Shown here: in pieces, positions 14,409-26,591 of the stretch
Layout: each line of letters starts with the position of its first letter
Position numbering within the stretch: position 1 is the first letter of the stretch
Notes under the pieces: generated by a model
Database searches by the model: none
The model's input: only the letters and a program-made list of their open reading frames with translations
What the model was told of the DNA's origin: nothing
Assembly: GCF_014805625.2 (NCBI RefSeq)
Contig: NW_023998415.1
Location: 39,000,966-39,064,965, forward strand
Origin: Glossina fuscipes
Taxonomy: Eukaryota > Arthropoda > Insecta > Diptera > Glossinidae
Direction: 5' to 3'
DNA length: 64,000 nucleotides
Position numbers and translations under genes: made by a program

Positions 14409-16305
14409 CCAATGCGTAATGACCAATACTGAAGCATTAAGGTATATATGTTTGTCGAAAGTGTTACTTTTTAACTTTGTGAAATTTGTGTAAAACTCTT
14501 TTGCCTCTGGACAGTTATGAAAGCTTATAGGTATGCTACGCGTGTACACATTCCTTTTCGTTTTGCATAAATGTCTATAGCGGTGATTTGCCTTGTATTA
14601 TGCTTTCATAATAAACGCAAACACTAGAATGATATGGTTCGTGCGTCATCTGCACTCAGTGTCATATCAATCCTGTTTTCGTAAGGCTGTGGCACAGATT
14701 TTTTGGTATTGTCTATCAGCAGCCAATCCATCCCTTTCTATCACACTGCGGCTAATTACGGATGGATCCTGAAGATTTCCATTGACATTTTTCTGCCACT
14801 TGATTTTGAAGTGGCCCTGCATTCAGGTACGGACAAAGAGTATGTTTGGCCGTTGAAATAATGAGAAAATAATCGAAGTATTTGCCTTTAGTAATTTCAA
14901 GATCCATACTTGCCTTATAAAGCACTAATAAACGGCAGTGCAGACATTTCTACATATAAACGAATCCCATAAATCGGTTAGTTTACGACAATTTTCGTTT
15001 ATGTTTAGATCTTTGGAGTTCCTCTCGGAGAGCATATGTACGTTGTTCTCACTGCGTATTGGTCAATTGCCTTTTCTGGCGTTGCAATCGCCTATATATG
15101 GCAACAGATTGTCTCAGATTGAGTGTTGAAATCTTCAGTCCCTTTATTAAAGTTTATATATATTAGATATATTGGGAGAATATGGAACGTGTTCTTCTCT
15201 ATTTCAAATTTAATTAAGCAAGTGAGAAGAGGGCCGTCACTGCTTCGGTTTTCGTTATGTACACGTATAAATGGGATTAAAAAGACTTCACGATTTATAG
15301 AGAGGAGATTGATAAACTTCTTAAAACTATTTCCGACACAAGCTTCACACACACAAGACAATGCTGTACATGCCGTACGTAAATAGTTACAAAACGAGAC
15401 AAACAAAATATATAGATCTGCCGCATTAAAAGCTATGATCGATGTCAACTGCTGCTTGGATTTAAGTGCATTTTGTTGCTTGTTAGGTCGTTTCTCGTTA
15501 CTTTTCATTATATTCTATGGAACACGGGCGCTTATCTAATCACTTTGTAATTGCAAAGGAACTCGGCATCTACCATTCAACAGCTGAGGAACACATCGAA
15601 CATCTGTAAACCTTAAATGTTTCGGTTAAAGTACGACTGTGCTGTTCCGTTAAACTAACATATCCCAGCAATGTATTATAATTGAATTTTAACTAAATTA
15701 TCCAAAGAAGATTGCAGCAACATGGACTCGTGAGACCTTTCAAACATAAGTTTATACAATGATTTTCCAATACGAATTATTTTAATGTTGATAACCGGTT
15801 TAGGAAGGAAGCTTTAATTTTATGGTGCCGTCCTTGAATTATTTGCAAATCTTACATTATCTTTTCACTTTTGTACACAAAGATATGGAATATGGGATAT
15901 AATATAAACAAGTTGATGATCAGTATCACGTTAATGAAAATTATTGCAAACTCAACTCAATTCATCCTATAAAGTTTATATACATTTTTTTTTTTTTTTT
16001 TTTTTTTGATTTTTCTTTTAATTTTTTTTTTTTCAAAGTAATGTATAAACATCGCATGAAGAGTTTGTGTAAACAGGCGTAAGTTTCTCTGCATCATGCA
16101 TATATATATATACATATATATATATATATGTATATATATGTATATTTTCATGATTTCATTGCATTTTAACATTTTAAAGCAAAACAGTTTTAGTTTTTAA
16201 TTTACTCGGTCTTTATTTTTAACATTGCATTTTCAACTATTCATTCGTCCGCAAAATTCAGTTCACAAAAACTGAAACGGAAGTAAACACTTGAATCATA
16301 AAATG

Positions 16306-16307
<2 letters not shown>

Positions 16308-16336
<29 letters not shown>
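16308..16336. repeat. Poly(A) run
   Basis: About 29 consecutive A residues. No reverse-transcribed element was recognised immediately 5' of it, so it is listed as a simple repeat. Confidence 0.85.
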
Positions 16337-16979
16337 GCCATACTTTGACAAGAATTTCTTAGAATATATCACTAACTGAAGCGGTTCTTTACAACAGATT
16401 TTTATTTACTTATGTCTTTTCTTGCTTTTTCTTCTTTTTTTTTTTAATAATTGTGAAGAGCCGGCTGAAATTTAGACGAAAAAAATGTAATAAAAACCGA
16501 ATTTATGTCAGAAGAAAATGCGAAATATTTTATTAATAAAAAAGACAAAAGAAAGGCATGTAACAGTTGAAGTAATGAATGAATATATTATGTAAGTGAA
16601 ATTAAAAAGAAAAATAAAAATGTTTTGCACATTTATTGCCATAAACATATGTAAAATTTAACGTAAATGAATAAAGTTTTGCTTGGTTAATGACCTTGTT
16701 TTTGTGTTTTTTGAAAGGCATGTTTATAGACAAATAAAATATGTGCGGATTTTGATTACCCTCCCCATTAAGTAGCCAAATAATTGGTAGGTCGATTGCG
16801 TAACAATGACATTATCCGTACGAATAAATATCTTTTATTATACCGGTCCGGGAAAGACAATGCCAATGCGAAACATTCAACAGAGATTTTGTATAACATA
16901 GATGCCTATGGTCTGAAGTCGAACCTTTTGTCTCCTTATGTGTAGTAAGAAAACAAATTTTGTGTAACAAGAGAAAATT

Positions 16980-17520
16980 ATGTACGTTAAAAAGGTTAAA
17001 AGGTCGGAGACTGCAAACTGACAAACGCACGTGTCATTGAAAAGCTAGATAAGTCGGTAATAATGGATGCCTTCTATATTTACCCTATAGGCAGTCCACC
17101 GACGATTACACTAAAGAAATGCACGTGCCAAAGCCCTTATGAAGGCAGACGGAAGATGGCAGAAACTTACTTACCGGACGAGCTGATCTTATGCTCTAGG
17201 CCACTGTCTGCCCTTGCTCTCCCTATGCTCGCCATCGGCCCATGATTTTATATTGGAGACTTCGAAGTTAGACCCCACGTTAGGAGCTACTTTTTTGACA
17301 TTAAACTGTTTGAGTATACGTCTGCGATGAGTATTTCCAAGCTGTGAATATTCGAAGCCGGTAACGTTAAAAGAAACACCTGAGACTCGTGACCTATATG
17401 CTTTGCACACGCAAGCTAAACGATTAAAACGGTTCGTAAAGTGCTGTGATGCGTTACTAGTCAAGCACGAACCGCGATTGTCATACATACAAGTTGAAAG
17501 GTAAGTGCACGTGCGAAGAT
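16980..17520. promoter_or_regulatory. Higher-GC island with three CACGTG E-boxes
   Basis: Canonical E-boxes CACGTG occur at 17028-17033, 17122-17127 and 17508-17513, inside a segment that is clearly less AT-rich than its surroundings. CACGTG is the core bound by bHLH factors such as Myc/Max and Clock/Cycle. On the minus strand a strong splice-donor sequence (G then GTAAGTAAG) places a possible exon end at 17175. One minus-strand frame is open across 17189-17488 but shows no known domain. A promoter, enhancer or noncoding exon is possible; the regulatory role is inference. Confidence 0.25.
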
Positions 17521-17736
17521 CGAATAGTCTTCTCTCTCCTTCTGATCAAAAGGTTAACGCTAGCTTCTCTAGTTTAAAATACATTATCCAATTGTGTCTT
17601 CAACGTGTCAATATGCACGAGATGATCTCTATATTTTAAAACACAGTAACCGTTACTTTTTTCAAGATTATTTCAAAGCGTTCCACCTGAGGCGGCGGCT
17701 GACAAGGAATCCGGTGTATTTCCTACGACCAAGTCG

Positions 17737-17798
<62 letters not shown>

Positions 17799-18707
17799 AG
17801 TTGACCAGCAACTTTGTCCACTATTCGTTATATGAAAGATTTTTATTTGCCGAATTCTGCACACAAACAAAACAAAAAAAAATGGTTGTTAACACTTATG
17901 CCGACATATGTATATAAAAGGAAATTTAATAAAACTTTTATGTTTCCTTTGGGGTTTTGTTGTTTGCTATATATATGACAAACGGGATGTTGGAATTAAC
18001 ATATACTGATGGATGGAAAAGTTATCAAAACGAAAAATCTTAATTTTTATAAAAAGAAATGCAAACAAAAAATTCAATACATTAAATACAGTACTTTCCA
18101 CTTAATTGAACCAATTTATTTTGCTCACGATACGAGCATCAATACTAAACTGGTTAGGACATAAGTAATAAGCGTATACGATGACGTTGTTAGCAATGAC
18201 ATTGCAAACGCAAGGAGCAGAACGCAAACTCTGTATATCTAGTCATTAGCATAAGTTAGTTAAACACAAAATTGCAGATTTTGGAACCAACGAATTTAAA
18301 GAGCAAGTCATTTTGACATGAAAAGCTTGTAATCGAAAATACGCTTAGCTTAACTTCTCGGTTACAAAACTGTTTATATTCTTAATATTGAGAATATTGA
18401 ATTTGACGTTTACGACAAAGTACTGTGTATAGGAAAAAATGAAATGAAAAACATATTAAAATATATTGCCAGCAACAGTGATAGAATAGGAGAAATGTCT
18501 GTCTGTCTGTCATTTGATAGCTTAGGCCAGACCCAGACATAATCAGCTAGTCAACCAACCAGCCAACCAACCAACCAACCAACCAACCAGTTAAATACAA
18601 GGACAAGGACAATACACTCATAGAGAAGTAAACGAGAAAAACTTAAGGAATGAATGAAAAATGAGTGAATGAATGAAAGAATTAATGTTACATTAGATAG
18701 GAATAAA

Positions 18708-18741
<34 letters not shown>

Positions 18742-18934
18742 AGTAGACTTGTAAAGAGACGGACAGGCTGCCATAAAGGGGTCTTTTTTTAGCATGCATA
18801 TATCTACGTGTTTGAAACTAAAGAAAAGGGTTATTTTTCAAGTGCAGCGTTGGGAGTAGAAATTTATTTTAAAAAATGTCTGACAAGTTGAAGAATAATA
18901 AGAACAAAACAAAATTCCATTCATTGAATAAAGT

Positions 18935-18968
<34 letters not shown>

Positions 18969-20655
18969 CATGTGTATATAAACATTTGTACGCATACATA
19001 CACATATACGCATGTACATATGTACATATATACATTCATATATGCATACATACACATGTTAATTTTGCTTATAAACAAACACATATATTTGCTCTTACAC
19101 ATCGAAAACACAAAGCTACAGAATTAACTTTAATTCTAAATGTTTACATTTAACAGTAAAAATAACTTTTGACAGCTGCACATGACTCAAATAAAACAAC
19201 AAACAAATGCTTATAGCTAAGTAACGCTTAAAGAAAATAATGTTGTAAAGTTGTGTGTTTCAATGAATGTTAATACACTGCCATAGAACAGTTTTCTATA
19301 AAAGTTTAATAAAAGGAAATCATTCGTTTATTTTATTCTCCTTCTATATTGTCCCCTCTCTCTTTTTCGTTTTTTATATCACTCTAAATGGGTTTTATTG
19401 TTTTCTCTCAAGAACTTCTCATGTCATATGCAAAACTAACTTCACATTTATTATTGATGTTCGAAATTTCGAAAATATGTCATATTTTCGAAAATTTCAA
19501 AATTTGGATTCCCTTTAGCGACAATTTATGAAATATTTCTCCGACGACGGCGTAAGTGAAATCGAAATATAAATGCTTGATGGATTCCACTTTACGTTTA
19601 ATTTATTAGTTTCGCTTCCCTTTCGTACAATGAAGCCATTGGATGAGACCAAAAGCTGTAATAATGAACAGATTTGCAAAGGGACAACCGCCCTATCTGG
19701 GCTACTATGGGATGTAGTGACCTCTGCAAATTAAGGCACAGGAGAGAGGTGATATGAAAAGGTCTCTTATTGGTGCTGTTGGTGTCGAAAAGTCCGCAAC
19801 TTTCGCTGGACCGGATCATGTATTTAAATCATTATTTAGACCATCTACAGCTAGCTAAGATTATTTAGGGGAAAATTCATATGTGTGAGTAGGAGCTTCT
19901 ATATCATGCCTAGAAACCCTTGATCGCGTAGTTCGGAAAGCGCAGATTCCCAACAGCGATGAGAGTGTTTTGAACACACTCAATACGCTTGCGCATTAAT
20001 GTAATGTAGGCCATGCTTTGCATACCTATAGGTATATCCGAGGCAAGTGTTCCAAAAGATAAAATGCATTTGTCTACTACTGAACCCTTTAACCGTACTA
20101 CTAAGCTCTTTCAATGTTTCTCTATATCTACACAACACACTAGCGCGGCGCAAAGCCTTTTCAAGGTGAGAGGTGTTTACCATTACGCAAAGTGTAAGAC
20201 CCATTATTGAACAAGCGCGAATAGATTTAGTAGAGATAGTATTTAAGATTTTGATATAGGAATTTAATAGTTATCCAAAATTTACACTTCGATGTCTTGA
20301 GCCAGTTTTGCATTGAAAGGTAAATAGGCGGTGAGTCGTTGCTGGTATGTATTATAAGTCAATATCATGACCACAATTATAATGATTGCTCGCAAATTTG
20401 CTAATGTTAAGGATAAATTGCCAATTTTTTTTTTCATTTTTAGAACAATATTATTATCGGAAATAGCACTGTCGTATATCTCTCTGCCTTGCATAAATAC
20501 TCAACTTGTGGCGACAATGTTAGTGATTTCTAAAATTATTTAGAACAGCAAGGCATGACTTTGTTGCGGGTTATAGCAAACATAGTAAATAAAGGGCTAA
20601 TTATAAATATTTGTATGTAAGAGACGGAGAGGCTGCTCTTCATATAAAATTTAAC
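17521..20655. other. Noncoding stretch with several microsatellites
   Basis: No gene recognised. It contains (AG)28 at 17741-17796, CCAA repeats at 18555-18589, a roughly 31-base A run ending at 18739, a TA/ACAT-type compound repeat at about 18936-19050, and a near-perfect palindrome at 19463-19498. The remainder is unremarkable AT-rich sequence. Confidence 0.55.
17741..17796. repeat. (AG)28 microsatellite
   Basis: A perfect 56-bp AG dinucleotide run, which is also a GAGAG-type sequence of the kind bound by GAGA factor in flies. It lies just downstream of the E-box island. It is read as Arg-Glu repeats in one frame, which is an artefact. Confidence 0.92.
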
Positions 20656-21212
20656 TAGCAAAGACACCTACCATTTCCAGTACGAAAATTCTGATAACGA
20701 CTTAACAAAACTCTGTTTAATAATTGCAATTAAGATATAATTGGATTTGAAAGCCTACTCTTCCCATATTTTTGTGGACATTTCATGAATCTATATAAGA
20801 ATACCTTCCAAACAAACTAAACAAATTCAAATTGTGCTAATGGAATGGCTTTCTGACGATGTTTGAAATTTGATATGTTAGCGAAAAATGGATATGAAAA
20901 AACATCCAAATTTGAGACTCTAGTGCGGCCAAACTACAAAATGTCGCTTATATTCACCTATATCACGTGAATCTATACAAAAGTACCTATCGAATGGAAA
21001 AAAAATTGAAACTTTCCTCCCGGAAATTATTTTTAAGAATGTTTTAAAATTTGGTACGTAAGCGAAAAATGAGTATAAATATGAGTATAAATAGTATAGT
21101 AATGTACCAGTATAGTATAGTACAGTATAGCACAGTATAGTATACTACATTAGTATATCGCATTATACAGTACATATACTATACTCTACCGTAGTGCAAT
21201 ATATTCCAGTAC
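20656..21212 (+). repeat. Left inverted arm of foldback element
   Basis: The arm pairs with 22666-23230 in inverse orientation, with small indels; for example the right arm carries extra AT-rich bases near 23098-23118. The inner ends are AGTATA-rich and grade into the minisatellite, and both arms reach ccagtac before the array. Confidence 0.8.
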
Positions 21213-22665
21213 AAAATACACCATACTGTAGTACAATATATTCTAGTACAAAATACACTGTACTGTAGTACAGTAATTTTCAGTACAAAATACACTATAC
21301 TGTAGTACAATATATTCTAGTACAAAACACACTATACTGTAGTACAATATATTCTAGTACAAAATACACTATACTGTAGTACAATATATTCTAGTACAAA
21401 ATACAATGTACTGTTGTACAGTAATTTTCAGTACAAAATACGCTATACTGTAGTGTAATATATTCTAGTACAATTTACACTGTACTGTAGTACAGTAATT
21501 TTCAGTACAAAATACACTACACAGTACTGTAGCACAGTAATTTTCAGTACAAAATACACTATACTGTAGTGCAATATATTCCAGTACAAAATACGCTATC
21601 CTGTAGTGCAATATATTCTAGTACAAAATACGCTATACTGTAGTACAATATATTCTAGTACAAAATACACTGTACCGTAGTACAGTAATTTTCAGTACAA
21701 AATACACTACACTGTACTGTAGTACAGCAATTTTCAGTACAAAATACACTATACTGTAGTGCAATACATTCTAGTACAAAATACACTACACTGTAGTACA
21801 ATATATTCTTGTACAAAATACACTATACTGTAGTGCAATATATTCCAGTACAAAATACACTATACTGTAGTACAATATATTCCAGTACAAAATACACCGT
21901 ACCGTAGTACAGTAATTTTCAGTACAAAATACACTACACCGTAGTACAATAGTTTCTAGTACAATATACACTGTACAATATACACTATACTGTAGTGCAA
22001 TATATTCTAGTACAAATTACACTGTACTGTAGTACAGTAATTTTCAGTACAAAATACACTACACTGTACTGTAGTACAGCAATTTTCAGTACAAAATACA
22101 CTATACTGTAGTACAATATATTCTAGTACAAAATACACTATACTGCAGTACAATATTTTCTAGTACAAATTACCCTGTACAGTAGTACAGTAATTTTCAG
22201 TACAAAATACACTATACTGTAGTGCAATATATTCTAGTACAAATTACCCTGTACTGTAGTACATTAATTTTCAGTACAAAATACACTATACTGTAGTGCT
22301 ATATATTTTAGTACAAAATGCGCTATACTGTAGTACAGTGATTTTCAGTACAAAATACACTATACTGTAGTGCAATATATTCTAGTACAAAGTACACTGT
22401 ACTGTGGTACAGTAATTTTCAGTACAAAATACACTATACTGTAGTGCAATATATTGAAGTACAATATACACTATACTCTAGTACAATATATTCTAGTACA
22501 AAATACACTGTACGGTAGTACATTAATTTTCAGTACAAAATACACTATACTGTAGTGCAATATATTCTAGTACAAATTACACTGTACTGTAGTACAGTAA
22601 TTTTCAGTACAAAATACACTATACTGTAGTGCAATATATTCTAGTACAAATTACACTGTACTGTA
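21213..22665. repeat. 37-bp minisatellite array, about 39 units
   Basis: The period is 37 bp, counted directly from successive tgtagtac landmarks (21301 and 21338). Two unit subtypes alternate irregularly: type A contains acaatatattctagtac and type B contains acagtaattttcagtac; both share the acaaaatacact segment. Some units carry a short extra tract (actacactgtactg). An open frame on the minus strand (21786-21971) is just this repeat read in frame and has no coding value. Confidence 0.93.
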
Positions 22666-23230
22666 GTACTGGAATGTATTGTACTATGCTAGAGTATAGT
22701 ATATACACTGTATAATTTGCTATACTAATGTGGTATACTACACTATACTGTACTATATTATAGTACTATACTATACGATACTCTACTATACTTTCGCCCA
22801 TTTTTCGCTAACATACCAAATTTCAAAACATTCTTAAAAATAATTCCCGGAGGATGTCTGATTTTTTTTGCTCATTCGACGGGTACATTTATATAGATTC
22901 ACGTGATATAGGTGAATATAGGCGACATTTGCTAGTTTGGCCGCATTAGAGTCTCAAATTTGGATGTTTTTTCATATCCATTTTTCGCTAACATATCAAA
23001 TTTCAAACATCGTCAGAAATAGTTTCCATAAGCAAAATTTGAATCTGTTTAGTTTGTTGGGAAGGTATTTTCATACAGATTCATGAAATGTTCACAAAAA
23101 TATTTTCCTTTTTTTAATATGGGAGGAGTAGGCTTTCAAATCCAACTATATCTTAATTGTAATTATTTAACAGAACTTTGTTAAGTCGTTTTCAGATATT
23201 TCTTATTAGATAAGGTAGGTGTGTTTGCTA
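22666..23230 (-). repeat. Right inverted arm of foldback element
   Basis: Diverged reverse complement of 20656-21212. It ends in ggtaggtgtgtttgcta, which mirrors the left terminus with few mismatches. Confidence 0.8.
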
Positions 23231-23629
23231 ATTGTATTTATTTTTTTAAATGATTTTTAACTTTATTTTCACCTTTTCTTTCTTGAGTGGAAAGTAAAAA
23301 TTATTGCACTCCAAGGGCATCCAGCATGGCTTGTTGCTAGTAACCAACAAATTGTCAGCGTTTACTAATTGTTAAACCGATTTAATTTCAATTATTACTT
23401 TTCTTTAATTTATACTAAGCCAAAGCTAAGAGTTATACGTTACTTGATAAGCAAATCACAAGCACATAAGAGACTAACAATAGGCCAATGATACAGTCTG
23501 AGAGAGTCAACAGAAGAAATCGTGGCCCTCTAAGTGTATGGAAAATGAAACGAATTATTGAATGAAACGAATTTTCAATGCGTCAATTATTTGCGGTGGT
23601 CTACGAAGGACTGCACGGCTGTTATGGAA
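23231..23629. other. Short noncoding spacer
   Basis: The sequence between the foldback element and the SINE-like copy is AT-rich and shows no gene or repeat that I recognise. Confidence 0.6.
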
Positions 23630-23850
23630 ATTTTTTTGTTCTTTTTTTTAGAGGGGAAAAGGGGGAAGAATTAGGGATATGATGGCCGCAACCTAGTGGA
23701 TGTTTATCCAATCAGTAGGCGTTACGCCTTTAACGACTGAACACTCACTATGACCACGTATGGTCAAACCACATTGAGATTTGAACCGACAAACACCGAC
23801 TTGGTAGTCGCGATTCTTATTTGCTAAGCTATGCGGCAGTCGCATTGTTT
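23630..23850 (-). repeat. tRNA-derived SINE-like element
   Basis: Read on the minus strand, it has an A-box-like tagcttagcaaa (23831-23820) and a good B-box ggttcaaatctc (23787-23776), about 32 bp apart, as in a tRNA head. A body of about 130 bp follows. It then ends in an A-rich tail (on the plus strand, the T-rich run at about 23632-23650). Head, body and A-rich tail in this order and a length of about 220 bp are typical of a tRNA-derived SINE. The tRNA part does not fold as an intact tRNA. The parental tRNA and target-site duplication were not identified. Confidence 0.55.
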
Positions 23851-24921
23851 TTCCTCACTTTACTGAAGATTTTCAGGAGTTCATCATCCCCTAGGGCTAA
23901 AAAGCTGCTGTCACAAAGTGTCTTGATTTTTACAAGCAAAGGCCGCTATTTGCTTTAAAGCACTTTGAGCTTGAGAAAGGTTTGTTAAATTTTTGTTTCA
24001 CGCATCAAGATGGATTGTCGACTGAAAATTCGGTAGCTGTGTAGGTTTTCAAGGAAATATTGAAAGATTGAACTTATGATTAATTTTAATCAATAAAAAA
24101 TTGAACCATAAGCTTTATTATGTTGAAGTGATCATCAAATTATAACGTGCGTGACAATAATAAACAATGAAAACACAACCGAAGGTATAATATTTAGATT
24201 CAAGTTTGTTTTGCTTTTCACATTGATCGAAGAAAAAAAAAAGAAGAAATGTATTTGCGAAATCTCGCGTGTGTCGACCGTACCTTAACATCACCTGACA
24301 AACTTTGTATATCTAATTCCTGTGCTAGAAATATAAATTTTTGGTAATAAAATACGAAGCACTTTATACAGGTTTCTTTTTGTGTTTGTGTGTGTTGTAG
24401 CAGAGCATTATCTACTATTTTTGCACTATTACAGAAGTCAGCTGAAAGATCGAATTTTTGAAGATAATAGAGACGAGACAAGAATTTCTTCCAGTTTAGA
24501 AAGACATATTCAGCCAATAGTAATAAGAAAAAAAAAAAAGAAAAAACAAAATGTAATCGAAAAAGAATGTAATTTATTTCAATTAAGGGAAAAGAAACTT
24601 CAACTTATATATCTAGAAGTGGAACTATTAAGATAAAATGTCAAAAGTGTTTAAATGCCTCGCGACCATAAATTGCGGATTAACAAAATTGAATGCACTT
24701 ATCACTAATGGATTTTAATTTTATGATTTTTCTATATTTGATTGTTACTAACTTTAATATCAGACATAAAGCATACAATGTATTCAGTACTCATCATATA
24801 CGGCCATAATCGTAAAATCGCATCTGTTCACATTATGTTAGATGCTTGTTAACTGTTAGTTGTTTCTTAACTATATTCATTAGAATTGCATGATTTTAAG
24901 GCTCATATGATGTCAGGGAGC

Positions 24922-24932
24922 ACGAGAGAAAG

Positions 24933-24985
<53 letters not shown>

Positions 24986-24986
24986 C
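24922..24986. repeat. (GA)n-rich microsatellite
   Basis: Imperfect GAAA/GAGA units pass into an uninterrupted GA run. The Ser-Leu repeats encoded on the other strand are an artefact. Confidence 0.88.
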
Positions 24987-25632
24987 AGATTTGAATATGC
25001 TCGAAATCAGTACACTATGGTACATTAAAATGATAGGACTTAACTGAAGGCAAAAGCTTTGTGAAATAAAAAGTACTTCGGTGGAATGGAGCAAACGTAA
25101 CTCTTATTACAACAGAATAACCGATGCCACACAATCGTCCTGACTATTGCAAAGATATGTTTGGTGCAACGTTATCCATAAGGTGTTCTATTTATAACCG
25201 AGGTTAATAATTCAAGATCTTGTGTCAAAAATTTTTGTTAATTTCTTAGGCCCTATATAAGGGCTGCCCGCATGCAAGCAAAGCAAGCGTACGGGGAGAT
25301 GTGAAAGGTCAAAGGACTATTACACTAGCGAGCTAAACTATTAGATTTTTGAATTATTAAACGAATTAACCAATCACGTATTTGTTTGTAACAATTTTTT
25401 AGAATTGATTATCTCCGATTTGTGATCACAACGAGGCACATAATGGTTCGCATTAAAAGCCAAAATTTGTGACTTAACGAAATACTTTGAAGAGTGGAGC
25501 CCACTTAGCCGATTGTTCTTGCTTAGTCTGCGATCTTTTCATGGATTTCACTACAATCACTGGACACTTGACAAATAGTTGCAAGAAATAAAAACTCATA
25601 GTTTTTCCTATTAAATTGCACGTGTGCATATA

Positions 25633-25663
<31 letters not shown>

Positions 25664-26524
25664 GTGAGCACATAGGTGCGTATAGGTTATATTAAAGAGA
25701 CATAGGTTATGAAACATCATCGAGAGCACAGAACATCTTTCTATATCCGGCATCCAATTTGCGCACCAGGTGGGTGTCTTCACATTACTTCATTACGGGG
25801 TTTTCTTTTTTCTTTTTCTTTTTCATTTTTTTTTTTTTTTTTAAATAGTGAATATTGAAAAATAGCATAAGGAGAAAAAGTTCCACTTACCGGAAAATTA
25901 ATTGAAGCAAGCGAATATGATTACGCGTACTCGATGATTACATATGACGCAGCAATGCAATGTTATGCGAAACAGCGGAAATATCACAAATATACTGAAA
26001 GACCTTCTCCAGAGATCGAGAAAACAAACCGATATGCACTTGGAAACGTATTTTTGATATGCACCTTATATGAACATGTAAAAAATGTTTTTTGATGTCT
26101 CTTTGGCATTGGCAGGCTTGGAAACGATTGCTTTCAAGTTCTAAGTCATTTGTGTTCAGATTTCCGACCTACCCTCAGAGACTATGCCGTGGGAGAGTTC
26201 ATGTACACATTTAATGTGATTTCGATCTAATTAACAATTAGGTTATCAAATTTCACACAAGCTTTGAACATAGCACACATCAACGAACGGACAGACAGGC
26301 GAATAAATAATCCGACATGAAGTGCATTTTATGTCAATCAGTTTAAAGATATTGTCGGTACTGAGAATTAAGGACTTGCCAAACGCAAAAGTATCGGATC
26401 ATAAAAAGCGTAATCCCAGTCTTCGATATAATTTACGAAGAAGAGGTAAGCAATAGTAGATGATTTCACGATATTATAGACAATGTTCACCCACAGAAAC
26501 ATCCTAACGCATATATACACTCCC

Positions 26525-26591
26525 GCCCGCACACGCACACACACACACATATATATATATATATGCACACACACACACACACACACACACC
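26525..26591. repeat. Compound (CA)n-(TA)n-(CA)n microsatellite
   Basis: A CA run, then a TA run, then a second CA run. The compound structure gives Thr-His or Val-Cys frames on the two strands, with no biological meaning. Confidence 0.9.

Larger units (their letters stand above)
9011..16980. other. Noncoding stretch with simple repeats
   Basis: No gene recognised. It contains degenerate GCCTGCTT-type repeats (9281-9345), a 28-base T run (9512-9539), (TA)n at 9998-10021, a (GA)n tract at about 12119-12147, an 8-bp tandem repeat (14361-14408), and long A/T runs near 15986-16007 and 16308-16336. A slightly less AT-rich patch at 13440-13600 keeps one frame open for about 50 codons but shows no motif. 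An antisense-overlapped 138-codon frame at 15092-15508 (minus) likewise lacks any recognisable domain. Confidence 0.55.
20656..23230. mobile_element. Foldback element with internal minisatellite
   Basis: The left arm (about 20656-21212) is the diverged reverse complement of the right arm (about 22666-23230). The outer ends read tagcaaagacacctacc on the left and ggtaggtgtgtttgcta on the right. Matching landmarks recur through the arms, including a motif reading atttgatatgttagcgaaaa that occurs, with changes, twice in each arm. The arms are thus about 560 bp long and surround an array of 37-bp tandem repeats of about 1.45 kb. No transposase-like frame is visible, so it would be non-autonomous. 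Both ends have TA at the outermost position, compatible with a TA target duplication (Tc1/mariner-like), but this is not decisive. Foldback elements with internal tandem repeats are known in Drosophila; I cannot assign this one to a family. Confidence 0.85.

Noticed and set aside
15092..15508. 138-codon minus-strand frame with an overlapping plus-strand frame
   Set aside because: A frame of this length is borderline expected by chance in this much AT-rich DNA, and no family signature is visible on either strand.
21786..21971. Minus-strand frame with a repeating Tyr/Val/Leu/Cys pattern
   Set aside because: It is the 37-bp minisatellite translated in one frame.
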